The notes: generated by a model from the letters alone, not told the origin. 64,000 nt of DNA from Dendrophyllia cribrosa (GCA_024195265.1 JAJLRJ010000009.1:29640710-29704709), one strand, 5' to 3'. Shown: positions 21,393 to 34,141, counted from the stretch's first letter. Translations and numbers: made by a program.

Positions 21393-21475
21393 TGGTTCAG
21401 AACTCTTTGGAACTCTTCGGAACTCTTCGGAACTCTTTGGAACTCTTCGGAACTCTTCGGAACTCTTCGGAACTT
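21393..21475. repeat. 10-bp tandem repeat ggaactcttc, about 8 units
   Basis: Reduced to about 4 units in copy 2 (38068-38115). Confidence 0.85.
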
Positions 21476-24012
21476 GTACGAGGATTTGTTAAAAGCGGCG
21501 CTTATTTCTCCTACTGGGTTTTAAGAGAATTGTGGTATCTTGGATTGGACAGTTAATATCGGAGAGCCTTCGGACACTTGCATGAGAGTTTACTCACTGG
21601 CAACACCTGATTGCTAAGTGACTGCCATCTGTTTAACGATGAAACGATAAAAACGAATTTGAGAAGCCGTAGAGGTGTTCAGGTGGTCAAAATTGTATAA
21701 AAATTGGGAGTCGAAAGGAGCAGAACTCAATTTGTCTCGGGCCGAGGAACGTGGTTTTCACTGTTATATGGTAATCACTGCATGAACCTTCAGTATAAAA
21801 CGTCAAATCCCTCCCTCACAACTGCCTTGTAACGCGGTTGGTGCATTTTTCTGTTGTTTCGTTAAGCTATTCACTGAACTATTTTTTTTAATAAATTGCT
21901 CAAAGGAAGACTTTTCTGTGAAAACAGAAACCTTTCTTGTTTGGATAAGCTCTTGTGAAAGTGGCATGGAAAACTTATGTGCTAAACTTTTGTCTTTGTC
22001 TAGGCTGTCCGCAAATTTGTAGGAAAGCCACGATTATAAATCTTCATTGAACTAGCTACATTTCAAGACACGTTAAGTTGGGACAGCTGATGCGACACTC
22101 ATTCCGATTGACAGTCAGTCTTTCACCCTCCCATTGTTGAATTTTGTGACTATGTGATCCAATCTTGAAAACCATCATTGAGAAAGGAGAGAACATCAGA
22201 TTTGTCCCAACGAATGTGTCAAGACTTGTGGTTCGGTCCGTATTGGGAAGATATTGGTCGCGTTCATAATCAATATTTGACCAATATTTTCCCAATACAG
22301 AACTGCCGTTACTATTTGATAATTTTCTGGATCTCATCACGTGTCCGCTTCTCAGTGTATTTATAATGTAAGGAGAAATAAGATATTGATCACTCTTGGG
22401 AATTCAAGTTTTAGACACCTGTTCTATTTGCGGATCAGTAGTTCCGAAAGGCAACCTGCGATGAGACTCTCGTTTACCATCCGCATGTTTTTACAGGGAA
22501 AGGGGGGGGGGGGGGGGGGGGGGGGGGAGGGGGAGGGGTCCTGATCACAGATAAACCGTAAGAAGAGCTCCCCCGGAAAGTATTTCATGTTCTCTCGAGA
22601 GACCCGAAGGCCTGATCATATTAACCTCAAAAAAAGCACACCCTTTGGGAATGGATGTTCTCCAGTGTAATGGATAAAAGTAAACTGCCAGGTAGCAGTA
22701 TTTATCGTGACAACTACAATACATCCTAGCCTTGCAGGTGCCAGTTAGAGTGACAAAATTCAAGATTAAGGAAAAATCTCAAATTGCGATTCATTTTGTA
22801 AAAACATTTAAAAAAAAAACAGATGGTGCCATGCAAAAGTACTGCCGAAGAGGTAGAAATTGACTCCAGGAGTGAAAGAGTTAAAGAGTGAAATTTCGAG
22901 GACGTGCGCTCGTTGGGACGCACGTCACTAAAATTGTGCCCCACAAATAAGTGTAACATTAATTACTTCGATCAAAGAGTTACAGTGCGACAGGAAAACC
23001 GTCAAAGTCAATGTGTTTTTGACCAATTAATTTCCAGCTAAAATGCTTCAGTAGGGGAGCTGGCATGACTCCTGATGTAATAAATTACAGTCACGTTTTT
23101 TTTTCCGGTCGCACTGTTACGACAGTTCTTAGCATGGAGTTGTAGTGGTGAAATTCATTTGTATATAGCAAGACTGTTGTACATAAAATAACTATCCACT
23201 GAGTTGTTCAATAAAGGGAAGTATTTACCTTTCGTTTCTAATTAGTGAACTTCTAAGAGCCAACTCGGGAATACAAAACGCTCTAAATAAAAGATTCTGC
23301 ACGCCTTCGGACCCTCCCATCTCCTAGGCGTTTTGTTCCAACGTCCCACCCCTGCGTCCAACTCCCCACCCTGCCCTCCTTCAAAGGCCGTCCCCATGGC
23401 AAGGTAGGTGACCGTAACATGTCACGGGCTCAATGTTACAGCCGATCGAGTGAAATTTATACCCAAATGCTGCAACTCGTTCAAATCAACCCTTCGCGTA
23501 TTCACGAGTTAATTTCACTTTAATAACAACGACAACCGAAAAAAAAGATTAAAGCAAATAAGAGAAATGAACTAATAAAGGGTGAAAAATTCGAGAAAGG
23601 TTAACTGCAGAGTTAGATCTCTGCTATTAGAACGGTTTTCAATTGAGTGTTGAATGTTATTTGACGGCGAGGGTTTTTAGAAAGAGTGTGAGCCAGCTCC
23701 GTTTTGTAATCAATGTACACAAACGACAATTTCTCAAAATCCACTCATTAAAACTTCATGAAATTTGTCAGAATTTATATTTTTATCGAATTTCAAATAA
23801 TACGAACTTTCAAAGGAATTCAGTGACACGATCAATTTTAACTGTGCAGGTATTTTCTTGAATATTTGAAAAACTGTTCTTTGAAATTTGGTCGAGTCAA
23901 TTTTAAACAAGAATTATCAATTGTAAGCTGTGTGCAAGTTCATGAGAAAATCTAATGACTGGATTTTACTTAAATCTTATAAAAGTGAAATTTTAGGGTT
24001 GTTTTCAATCAT
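21476..24012 (+). other. Region downstream of TRAF7 copy 1, no gene seen
   Basis: Besides the poly-G tract it holds a fragment of the dispersed repeat with ccatgcaaaagtactgc (22830-22880), the C-rich dispersed repeat (23245-23510) and a MITE-1-like end (ggttttcaattgagtgtt, 23635). The copy-2 counterpart is about 38120-40650. Confidence 0.5.
22500..22540 (+). repeat. Poly-G tract
   Basis: About 26 consecutive G followed by a GGGGGAGGGG stretch. Copy 2 equivalent at 39128-39168. Likely quadruplex-prone and length-unstable. Confidence 0.9.
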
Positions 24013-24021
24013 CCACGTTGA

Positions 24022-24105
24022 CAACTTCGTACCCAGGGTCTCTGTTCTTCCCGCCCCCTGGAGCGAGAGGGGGCGGGAAGAAGAGAGACCCTGGGTACGA
24101 GGTTG
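24022..24105. mobile_element. 84-bp foldback element with 9-bp target duplication
   Basis: Inverted arms cgtacccagggtctc / gagaccctgggtacg with caac/gttg ends. Flanked by the perfect 9-bp direct repeat ccacgttga (24013-24021, 24106-24114). A 9-bp duplication fits Mutator-like elements (inference). Confidence 0.85.
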
Positions 24106-24125
24106 CCACGTTGAATGACGCACAC

Positions 24126-24735
24126 CGTATTTCCTCGAATAATAGCCGGGGGCGATTATTTTTTTTTCGCACCAAAAGGGGGCGATTATTCGAGGGAAGG
24201 CGATTATTCGAGGGAGGCGATTATTTCAAAAATTGCTCACTGGAAGTCGTGCCCTAAATATTTGGTTTTATTATCCCATTAAATCAAAAAAATATCGCAT
24301 AAAATAAACTTGCGTGCAAGAAGGACAAAAGAGAAGAAGCAAAAGCATATGACGACTTTGCGGTTGGTTTATATAAAGATGGCAAAGACAGCAGTGGTGG
24401 CTCTGATGTTCTAGTTGGGCATGCACCTATTGAACTATCTCATCTCGTTTGCACTTTCCTGAATGCAGAAGATAGCAATGAAGGCGATGCCGAGGTTATC
24501 GGAAAGCGGACTCTAGAAAATGGACTTGTGGTTCCAGCAGTTTATTCCTTGCGTACAAAGAACAAGAACGTTTCCGATGTGCTAAATAAAGAGCTCCAAG
24601 GAATAAAGGAAAAAGTGAAATACATGAACATTACAATAGAAAAAACAGTAACAGAACCTGTGCTTTTGTAACTATTTAGTTGTAAACAATTAAATGAAAG
24701 CTTGTTTGTTATCCAAGGTGTCAATTTTCAACTTG
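24126..24735. mobile_element. TA-MITE, 3'-truncated by the duplication junction
   Basis: Same element as 40763-41539, but it stops at caacttg (24735) where copy 2 of the duplication begins, so it lacks the right TIR. Confidence 0.85.
24303..24671 (+). pseudogene. Captured exon-like ORF within the TA-MITE (122 codons)
   Basis: Open from after a TAA to TAA without a plausible start Met. It reads YDDFAVGLYKDGKDSSGG then DVLVGHAPIELSHLVCTFLN and EVIGKRTLENGLVVPAVYSL. The pattern (D-x-FAV-x-(L/V)-KDG ... VGH-x-P-x-ELS) is reminiscent of HIRAN-type domains, so this is probably a host gene fragment carried by the MITE. Copy 2 (40939-41308) has a one-base frameshift near 41178. Confidence 0.5.
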
Positions 24736-25072
24736 CAAAAAAAATTGTTGCAAGTTGCACGTACAATGTTACACGTTACAATTGTCATGCAACTTGTCTC
24801 GCGGAAAAATTGCGTAAGTTGAAAAATGACGCATCGTTTGACTAAAGAGTGCGGCGAAACAAGTTGGCAAGAGCCATGTTACACGTATTTTTGTTGTGCA
24901 ACTTGAAGAAGTTTGTTTCAGAAAGTAGAAAACGATTCAACTTTTCGTGCAACTCAAAAAAACAAAAATTCAGTTGCATGAAGCGGTGTTACACGTAAAA
25001 AGTTGTGCGTGCAACTCGCAACAATTTTTTTGCCAGACAAGTTGCACGGAAAATTGTTACGTGTAACATTAA

Positions 25073-25295
25073 AGGGGCAGTATCACGAGGTCGAAACTTG
25101 AAAACGTCGGCCCAGTTTTCAAGTTTGATTCCGCAAATTCAAAAAGGCCGTCGAGAAGTGTAGGTATTTGTTGAATAAAAAAATCCGTTTTGATAGCCGG
25201 AAGAAAGAAAAAATCACTTTAACAGTGATATGTCCAAAATTCCGGTGCAAGAATAGTGAACAGTGCCGCGCGTGGAACCTCGTGATACTGCCTCT
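25073..25295. mobile_element. TTAA-flanked MITE, duplicate copy
   Basis: Copy-2 version of 8611-8834. The right TIR has one change (gcctcttt). Confidence 0.8.
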
Positions 25296-25598
25296 TTAAG
25301 CTCTGTTCTTATTCAAACATTTCCTATTGTTTTAGCACTTCAATATGGCCGCCGGTCACGTGAGTGAAAACTCTCTATTAGAGAATAAGGACCATATGCT
25401 AATGAGGCAATAATTGAAAACAAAGATACAAACTATATCATTGTTCGCAAAGAATAGGACACGGACTTCCCGGTTTGTTCTCTCCATGTATCAGACAGTA
25501 CGTGTGTACCCCTAGGCCTGATTGTTTGAAAGCTAGTGAGCGTTAATCAGGGAATGGATAAATTAGACGTTAATCCGGGTTTCTGTTTCTGTTTACAG

Positions 25599-25715
25599 GT
25601 GTGGAATCTAAAAACCACGGAGCTCATTCAAGAACTAACGGGACTTAATCACTGGGTGCGCGCACTGGTGGCATCAGAAAGGCACCTCTTCAGTGGCTCC
25701 TATCAGACCATTAAG
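25599..25715 (+). CDS. TRAF7: Duplicate TRAF7 exon, blade 4 (copy 2)
   Basis: Identical to 9138-9254 with intact AG acceptor and GT donor. First coding segment of the partial copy. Any translation would need splicing from upstream TRAF7 exons, skipping copy 1. Confidence 0.85.
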
Positions 25716-26579
25716 GTACTTTCATTTTCTTTATTGTATTCAGTTTTGTTGCTTCCTTTCCACGTTTTTGAGAGTGACCAAGTGAAATTTACTATGCATT
25801 GGTACTGTTTATTATGCTGTATAAGCCTTTAAAGGTAGTTGGAACGTTTGAATCTGTGAACAAAACCCCAAAGTGTGACCATTCAAATGAAAGTTACTGA
25901 GCAGTACTTTCCTGTGGTACTGTTTATTATGCTGTACAAGGTGGTTCTAACTTTTGAGTCTGTGGATGAAATCCTAAAGTGTGACCATTCAAATGAAAGC
26001 TACTGAGCAGTACTTTGCTGTGGTACTGTTTAACTTTATTATGCTGTACAAATATACGGTTATAACATTTGAATCTATAGTTAAATGCTAGTTTCTGTGT
26101 GACCATTCAAATGAAAGCTATTGAGCAGTACTTTCCTGTGGTACTGTTTATTATGCTGTACACGGTATGGTTATAATATTTGAATCTATGTTTGAATGCT
26201 AGTTTCTGTAGTGCTGTTCATTTGGCTGTACAAAAGACCTTTCCATCGATATGGCGATGACAGAATTGCAATTTTCATTACTTTTCATCTTCACAGATCG
26301 ATTTATCACATCGAAGTTTGTAAAAATCTGCGTTAAACTCACGGAAATATGAGTGCCCAAATTTGGCAATGTTTACAAAGAAATATACGTCATAACTCTA
26401 ACCCTGCCCCCCCCCCTCCACTCCTCGGAAACATTTCTTTGCCAAATTTGAAACTTCGAAGGTTTGCTATTCGGTACGATAAATCGGTCAGTGAACATGT
26501 TTTTTTTTATGGAAAGTACTAAAAACTGCAATTTAGCGGTTCTTTCCACCTTTGAGTCTGAATGTGAGATCCTAAAGCG

Positions 26580-26814
26580 TGACCAAAGTAATCACTCTGG
26601 CCAATCACAACAGTCAGAAACAATCCAATGAACCAATCAGAACTCGAAGCAAATACATGCAAACGGCGCCAAGCGCGGGAAAACGTGTGCGTTTTGGTTT
26701 TACTTCTGACTGGTTGATAAAGTGGCGCCAGATTTTTAAGCCAATCACAAAGCGTAGCAATGCAAAACCAAAGCAATCACGAAATTACTTTTGATACCCA
26801 TTTGAAAAGCGCTC
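26580..26814. repeat. MITE-1 copy (duplicate of 10028-10275)
   Basis: Same insertion in copy 2, with a small internal deletion around gtgtgcg (26683-26692). Confidence 0.75.
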
Positions 26815-26833
26815 TTTTTGGTTTGTTTTATAG

Positions 26834-26953
26834 TTGTGGGATCTGGATACATTAGAGTGTGTTAGAGTCCTTCAAACATCGGGAGGCAGTGTTTATTCGT
26901 TGGCGGTCACAAAGGATTATGTAGTGTGTGGAACATATGAGAACCAAATACAA
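26834..26953 (+). CDS. TRAF7: Duplicate TRAF7 exon, blade 5 (copy 2)
   Basis: Same 40 codons as 10295-10414 with Ile to Val (ATT to GTA) and one silent change. The donor is GTGAGA instead of GTAAGA, still usable. The frame is open. Confidence 0.85.
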
Positions 26954-27603
26954 GTGAGAAAATTACCAGCACTGGCTTTATTTGTATATGTTGTAGTTAA
27001 TTTTTTATCTTATTAACAATATAAGCTGCGGTTGCACGTTTCAAAGTTTTGCGTAGGTGTATTCTAAATTAAGCGTGCCGAGGCTATTGTTATTTTGAAT
27101 TTATCTTGGTAAAAGTTGAAACGTGTAACCGCAGCTGTAATGTATAGAGATTTGAGAGAGAGAGAGAGAGAGAGACGCAGTTAACGAAGAAAACGCGAAC
27201 GGCATTGAGGAAGAACAACGTGACCATGATCTTCCCTTCACTTCTTGCTACATGTACCAGCCTGGGCACTTGTGAGATGTGGCTGGGAATGACAAAGTCA
27301 TAAGTTTAAAGGCTAAATTGCAGCCACGAGGATGCACAATGATGCGACAGTGGCAGAGGGAACTAAACCCCGTACCTTCAAAAAACTTGTAAAACAGTGA
27401 TCCGATATGCTGTTTATATATTTTTAGATGGTTTTGGCCATGTATTCGATGGTTTATATCTTTCCTCGCCTTCTTTATCGCGACAACGACATATTGTTCG
27501 TGGGCGCAGTGACGTTGGCCAGTTGGCAAACATTTGAATTTGAGCTCACCTGAGGTCATCACCACGTGCCATTGATTTCGTCTTTTGGGTTCGCTTCGTA
27601 ATT

Positions 27604-27794
27604 GGCCATTTCCGAGTTGCCTTTAGCCTCTCTATCAAAGCGAGGCTAGGTGCGAAACCTTTCATATGAAAATGAGTTTTCATTCACATGCAAATAAGTG
27701 TTATTTGCATGTGAATGAAAACTCATTTTCATATGAAAGGTTTCACACCTAGCCTCGCTTTGATAGAGAGGCTAAAGGCAACTCGGAAATGGCC
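27604..27794. repeat. Hairpin, duplicate of 11057-11247
   Basis: Same structure with one arm mismatch (ttcacacc against ttcgcacc). Upstream of exon 27825. Confidence 0.92.
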
Positions 27795-27824
27795 TATTAT
27801 AATGACTGTGTTCTTATTCTCTAG

Positions 27825-27867
27825 GTGTATGACATCAACACGCACAAACACTTGGAAACGCTGAATG
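27825..27867 (+). CDS. TRAF7: Duplicate TRAF7 exon, start of blade 6 (copy 2)
   Basis: Identical to 11278-11320, with the same hairpin upstream (27604-27794). Confidence 0.85.
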
Positions 27868-28810
27868 GTAAGTCATATCGCACGCTACTTGTTTGTTTAA
27901 ACTGGAACATTATAGTTTGCAGAATATTCGCGAAATTGGAATGCCTGTATTTCGGGACCCTTAATTTTAGCGAATTTGTTAAAACTTGCTTCCAATAAAT
28001 GTTTCATTTTTGCGTGTCATCAAATTTTCGCGATTATTTAACATCTCCTGTAATGTGAAGTATTTTAATTCTATATCCGATGACAACTGTAAGCACAGTC
28101 TCCTCGGTCGTTTTACTTCCTTCTTCAGCGAAAAAAAAAAGGCGCTCAATAGACAGTAAAAATGAATAGACGGTTATAACCGACTCGGCTTCGCTAGAGG
28201 TTTACGAGCCACATAGTAGGTAAACCGTTCATAACAACCGCCTCTGCGCGATTTCAAGTATGCGGCGCAAGGTGTACGCGTGAAAGACAGCCGAGTTTCA
28301 CGCGCACTCGCGTGTTTCGTTTTGCTCGTTTTTTCTCGAGAGAAAATGAAACGCTCGTAGTCTATGATTATTCGAACAAATTGACTATCGTCAAAGGAAA
28401 AGAAAAATGGTCTTTTCGTGTGCGAGAGTTAAACACGTTTTTCGAGCTGGATATATATTCATGGTGAAAAATTAAGCGGTGTTTGTTGGACAGTGATGCG
28501 TCTGCTGCCTTGTCGGTTGAAAACCACGCACCGGTTTCTTAATTAATACGCTAATTACCTAATTACTGGTGAAGTGAACTGTACTGAAACTGTACTGGGA
28601 TACTAGTACAACATAAATAGCAATCACTTACATTTATTTAGAAATATATTTTATGTATTTTAAATAAAACAGAAGGCTTGCAAATGAAAAACTAACTGTT
28701 AACTACATGCATGCATACAATATTGTTGAAATATGTTTTGGTACAACGTGGCAACGGATTTCATTTTGCGAGATATGTCTCAATATGTTCGCGACGAGAA
28801 AAATATTTTA

Positions 28811-29269
28811 TCAGTGCAAATTTTCCTGATCGCGAAGAGAAGTAACTACTTCGCCGCTATTGTTAGCCTTCATTCTGTTAAACAAGAGTTCGTAGAAATC
28901 CAGAGGTTTGAAGATGTCGATCTCTAGCGCCAGGATCTGTTCTTCGGACAGATATTTGGCTTGTTCCGTGAGGGAGTTACTGCGGTGGATGAAGTAACCT
29001 TTCGGACTCTCGTACGTCACCAGTTTAGATTCGCTTCGATTCTTTTCCTTTAGTGCGCCTTCGTTGATATCTTCTGTGCTCGATACTTGAATAACAGGCT
29101 CACTGGACGGTCGCTTGTCAAGCGAGATCATTGAATGCGAAAGCGGCTTGTCCTTTAGTTGCTGTGGATTTGCCACACAGTCAAAGTTCGCCGAGGGTTT
29201 AAGTTCGAAATCGAAGGGAACTTATTACATATCGTCTCCTTTCATTTGGTTGCTGTTAATTGTTTCCAT
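28811..29269 (-). pseudogene. Family A paralog with two nonsense codons, copy 2
   Basis: Duplicate of 12265-12723, carrying the same TAA TAA at codons 15-16. The nonsense changes therefore predate the 16.5-kb duplication. The downstream core is still open and unchanged. Confidence 0.6.
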
Positions 29270-30934
29270 TCTATTTCCTTTCGACGTTCACCTTCGTTGC
29301 TCGTTCTCTTCGAGTTTCGTTTTGATTGTGCGTTAAAATTGCTTTTATGTATTTATGTATGTATTTGTTTATTTATTTATTTATTTACTTATTCATAGCG
29401 CGTTACGTGGGCTGACAGAGAAAAAAGTTAAGAGAAAAGGAAACGCTCGTAGTCTATGTTTATTCCAACAACTTGACTCTCGTCAAAGGAAGGGGAAAAT
29501 GGTAATTTCGTGCGCGTGAGTTAAATACGTTTTTCGAGCTGGATGAAAATTCATGGCGAAAAATTAAGCGTTGTTTGTTGGACAGTGATATGCGTCTGCT
29601 GCGTCGCAGGCGAATTCAAATCTTCGGTTGAAAACCACGGACCAGTTTCTTTATTAATACGCTAATTGCCTAATTACTGGTGAAGGGATGAAATTTTGCC
29701 GTTGTCTTTCAAATGAGCAACTTGCGTTACAAGAATAATGTCTCGTTTTTGATAGCAAAAATAGACACACAGCAGCACGGAATTATCAAAAGCTAAATGT
29801 ATGATTAAAGAAATATTTCTCTAACTCTAATGAGCACTGCACGCATCGAGGAGTGTTTACTGAGAAAAACGCTGAGAATGTCGTTGTACTGTATGCCCAT
29901 ATCATTTTACTGCCCTATATTAAGGAAACTATGTGAAAGCTAGTTTTTCGGTTCTTTTAGCTGAATATTTTAGCGACATAAAATTTTAGGGAAAGCAATG
30001 TTATCACCCGAATTTACTGGCTGCTTTTTCCTTTCCGAAAATCCTATCTGACCTTATTTCATAACCAAGACGATATTTATTATCCCTCCAAAAACAAATG
30101 GCGTTAAATTTTCCGATGTCACGTAGAGTCTAATTCATTACAAATTATTAATGCGACTGAAGCATTCCGAATAGCTTTTCCACCGAAATGATTCGTTGTT
30201 TGTTCCGGAACTCCTGGAACTCTGGCCTACGTTTTGAGAAACTCATAGTTGGCAAAAACTGTTTTTATATTTAGCAATCGTCGCGGTTTTTCGTTTGTTT
30301 TTGTGTGTCCGTTCTTCGTTAAACCCCGCGTACTATTCACTTAATTAATTTTTTTTGGAAGAAACCAAAAATCCTCTCCCTCAAAATCCCTCCCTCCGGC
30401 AAGTGGCGTTAAATTTTTCGATGTTACGAAGAGTCTAATTCATTACAAATTTTTAATGCGACTGAATTCCGAAAAGCTTTTCCACCGAAACGATTCGTTG
30501 GTTGTTCCGGAACTCTGGCCTACGTTTTGAGAAACTCATAGTTGGCAAAAAGTGTTTTGTACTATTCACTTAATAATTTTTTTTTGTTTGGAAGAAACCA
30601 AAAATCCTCTCCCTCGGCTGTGTTTTGAATCATGCATTACACTACTAAAATCAATATCAGTAGAAGTAACAAGACAAGAGAACTCTGAAATTGCTTTTAC
30701 GGCAAGTTACGGAATGAAGGGTTGTTGATTTCGCGATCCATACCGGGTTACTAGTACAACAAATTGTAATCACTTGCATTGCTGAAATATATTTAAAGTC
30801 TTTAATATTCAAATGAAAAACCTTTGTCAGATTAATTACATGCATGCATACAATATTGTTGAGTACAACGTGGTAACAGACTTTATTTTGGGAGATAACA
30901 ATGCAACGGTGTTCGCGAGAAAAATAATTTATCC

Positions 30935-31384
30935 TCACAAATTTTCTAGATCGCGAAGAGAAGTAACTACGTCGCCGCTATTGTTAGCCTTCATTCTGTC
31001 AAACAATAGTTCGTAGAAATCCAGAGGTTTGAAGATGTCGATCTCTAGCGCCAGGATCTGTTCTTCGGACAGATATTTGGCCTGTTCCGTGAGGGAGTTA
31101 CTGCGGTGGATGAAGTAACCTTTCGAACTCTCGTACGTCACCAGTTTAGATTTGCTTCGATTCTTTTCTTTTAGTGCACCATCGTTGTTATCTTCTGTGC
31201 TCGATACTTGAATAACAGGCTCATTGGACGGTCGCTTGTCAAGCGAGATCACTGAATGCGAAAGCGGCTTGTCCTTCAGTTGCGGTGGTTTTTCCACACA
31301 CTCAACGTTCGCTGGGGATTTAGGTTTGAAGGGAACTTGTTGCATATCGTCTCCTTTCATTGGGTTGCTGTTAATTGTTCCCAT
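30935..31384 (-). CDS. Family A small protein, intact (149 aa), duplication copy 2
   Basis: Duplicate of 14388-14837 with a single amino-acid change visible (Glu to Asp in the tail, NNSGDVV). Same ATG, same length, same conserved core, antisense in the matching intron of the partial TRAF7 copy. Function unknown. Confidence 0.62.
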   Translation of the reverse strand: MGTINSNPMKGDDMQQVPFKPKSPANVECVEKPPQLKDKPLSHSVISLDKRPSNEPVIQVSSTEDNNDGALKEKNRSKSKLVTYESSKGYFIHRSNSLTEQAKYLSEEQILALEIDIFKPLDFYELLFDRMKANNSGDVVTSLRDLENL

Positions 31385-31519
31385 TCTATTTCCTTTCGCC
31401 GTTCACCTTCGTTTGTCGTTCTCTTCGAGTTTCGTTTGCTGTCCTTTTGATTGTGTGTCGGTATGTTCCTTTCACGAAATCACTGTTGCTTTTATTTATT
31501 TATCTATTTATGGCGCGTC

Positions 31520-31832
31520 ATGTCACAATCTAATGAAACCAATTGCGAAAAATGCCGACAATCTAATGAACCAATCACAACAGACGCCGACAATCCAATG
31601 AAAAAATCACAACAAACGCCGGCAATCCAATGAACCAATCACAACAAACGCCGACAATCCAATGAACCAACCACCACTAATGCTGACAATCTAATGAACC
31701 AATCACAACAAACGCCGACAATCCAATGAACCAATCAGAACAAACGCCGACAATCCAATCAACCAATCACAACAAACGCCGACAATCTAATGAACCAATC
31801 ACAACAGACGCCGACAATCCAATGAACCAATC
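31520..31832. repeat. 31-bp minisatellite, about 10 units (copy 2)
   Basis: Same array as 14973-15350 but about two units shorter. Confidence 0.93.
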
Positions 31833-32161
31833 AGATTTTAATTGGGTTTTGCCAACAAAAAAATACTAATAATAACTAGCAGTAATCAGGGATTATTAAG
31901 TGCGTTCGAATGTTTGTTATAGGTATTGAGGTTTGCCACATTTGACCTGAGGAGGCAGCCTGCCAAACTTTTTCGTTTTCTCCTTTTGCCTCTTTCTGCT
32001 GTAGAATTGAATTCTTGACCGATTAGCCCGGCAATTTCGATTGTCTTGTCTTTGTAGCTGGAGGAAAGGACTTTCTGTACCTTTCAGAAGCAGTAAACAT
32101 GTTTCCGATCAAGCTTCGTTGTAAAAACACTGCAGTTGCTTGGAAAAATGATAGAGATTAA

Positions 32162-33157
32162 CCCATTCACTCCTGAGAATTTTTACGTTTTTGAGCGATT
32201 TTCTGCATTCACACGCCCCATAGGATTTCGTGACTCCATATTTAAAGTTACCATTGAAAGTGCTGCTGTTCTAAAACACTGAAGGCTCGAGTTTACTGGA
32301 AACGTCATTGTGACGATCTCATTTTGCTTGGTTGGTTTGCAATAAAGGGTCCAATATGAATTATCTACGATTTTTGGTAAGTTCACAGCTATTTTTCATC
32401 TTTAGTAGCTGCCTGATGAGCATCATTAAGCTTGGAGGTAGTTCAGAGTCCACTTCTCAATGAAGCGAGTTAGGTGTTGTACTTCGTTTACGAATTTGGC
32501 TCGTTGCTCGTTGAACTGGAAAAATGGCCGCCTGGAAACGAAGTGGCTTTGGGACTCGACTCTGGATGAATTTCTCGACCTACCGCGGCATATTTTGGAA
32601 GTTGCGACCACAGGAGAATACAACAAGCACGAAATTTCGGCGGTGGGTCGGAGTGGCTGTGGACTTAGTATAAATATGAAATGTGTGCGGAAAGAATTGA
32701 ACGCTGTCAAAATGTTTGGCTTTTTCCCAGCATGCAGTGCGGTGGTGATATTGAAAATCGAGGCAAGGTCAGTATGCATTAGAACGAGACGCTAGAGCTC
32801 GGCCCGAGCAACGAATAAGAGCAAAAAAATTCACTGCTAAGCTAGGACTAGGACTGAATTTTGCTGTGAATGTTGACTTTTGGGTTTGCCATGATGATTT
32901 GAATAAAAAAAACTAAAGGCAAAAACGTGATTTTTGTTGTTTTTCTATGACGTTAAAAACGGTCATTTTTGTTATTGTCCAAATTCAAACGCTGATATTC
33001 TGCAAAAATCGCTGACTTTTTTGTGTTTATTGAGGGACTTTCTAGTCAATGCTCAGAACTGCTAGTTAGGGCAATGTTCGCGCGATTGAGAAAGTTGCAA
33101 TTTTTAAAGCAGTGGAGTATTGTACGGCCGGTTTTGGCCGGTGTAGGAGCGAATGGG
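32162..33157. mobile_element. 996-bp TTAA-flanked TIR element (copy 2)
   Basis: Duplicate of 15679-16674, same length, same TTAA flanks. Confidence 0.75.
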
Positions 33158-34141
33158 TTAAACTTACCTATAAATAGAGCAGAGGTGAAAAAAAATGGCA
33201 AACCAATGTGCGCGCGCAACCTGCTGGATGAGTCTATGACGTACGCGTAAGGAGAAGAACGTGCGCGCGCACCTTGCCGGAAGAGGTTACTGAACGTCGA
33301 ACGCAGTAATCAGGGATTATTAAGTGCGTTCGAATGTTTGTTATGGGTAAAAAGTGTTTGAGACTTGTTTGAGCGACATTTCGTTCTTTTATAACTTGTA
33401 ATATTCATTCATGATGTCAAGCATACATCACTAAGTAATTCTTCCTGAATTTCACGAAGACGTATTCCAAGTTACTTGATTGATAATTTACATTCGTGAC
33501 GTAGCCCTTACATCACTAATTCCACAACAACCGGAAGAGGCTATGACGTATTTCCGGTACTTGATCCACCCACAAAATCGAGTTTCTCTCCCCTAAATGT
33601 TCGTGCCCAGGCCTCTCGCTTGTTGAGTTTAGGTTGCGTTCTCCCAACGTCGAACGCAATAAGGACTAGAAATATTCGTATAGGGTATTTGATTTGATGA
33701 ACTGGGAAAAGCCTAACCTAAGCCATAGTTAATGCCTAAGTCAACAAGACAGTCGCTTCAACCTAATGGGTCAGTATCTTGGTTGTCTCGTGTAACATAC
33801 ACAACTTCGGCTTCCAAAAGCTGGTCCCGGCCTTACGTTTTTAGCGAACAAATGTTTATCAAAAAGATTTAGTCAGACAAAGAAACACTTTCAAACAACA
33901 AAATTGGGAATGTTCGATGCTATGTTACGCAACAGACCAACGATAAATTTGCCTTAGCACTCGAAACTGCTATCCAATTCAATCGTTCTCGAAATGAAGC
34001 CATCTATACCGTGTTTGTAGCGTTTACTGTGCAATTATGCCTTACATATTAACTCAAATTGTTATTTTAGAATCTTTAATGACTTAAGCCAAGCAATGAA
34101 AAGATTTGTGCAAGAATGCGCATTATGTTGTCTTTGCGTGT

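Larger units (their letters stand above)
8273..24735 (+). repeat. 16.5-kb tandem segmental duplication, copy 1
   Basis: Direct repeat partner of 24736-41372, near-identical by eye over its whole length. The left edge lies inside the MITE at 8237-8606. The right edge lies inside the left part of a TA-flanked MITE (24126 onward) whose 3' end is missing here. It contains six TRAF7 exons, two family A loci and many MITEs. Tandem repeats differ in unit number between copies. Confidence 0.93.
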
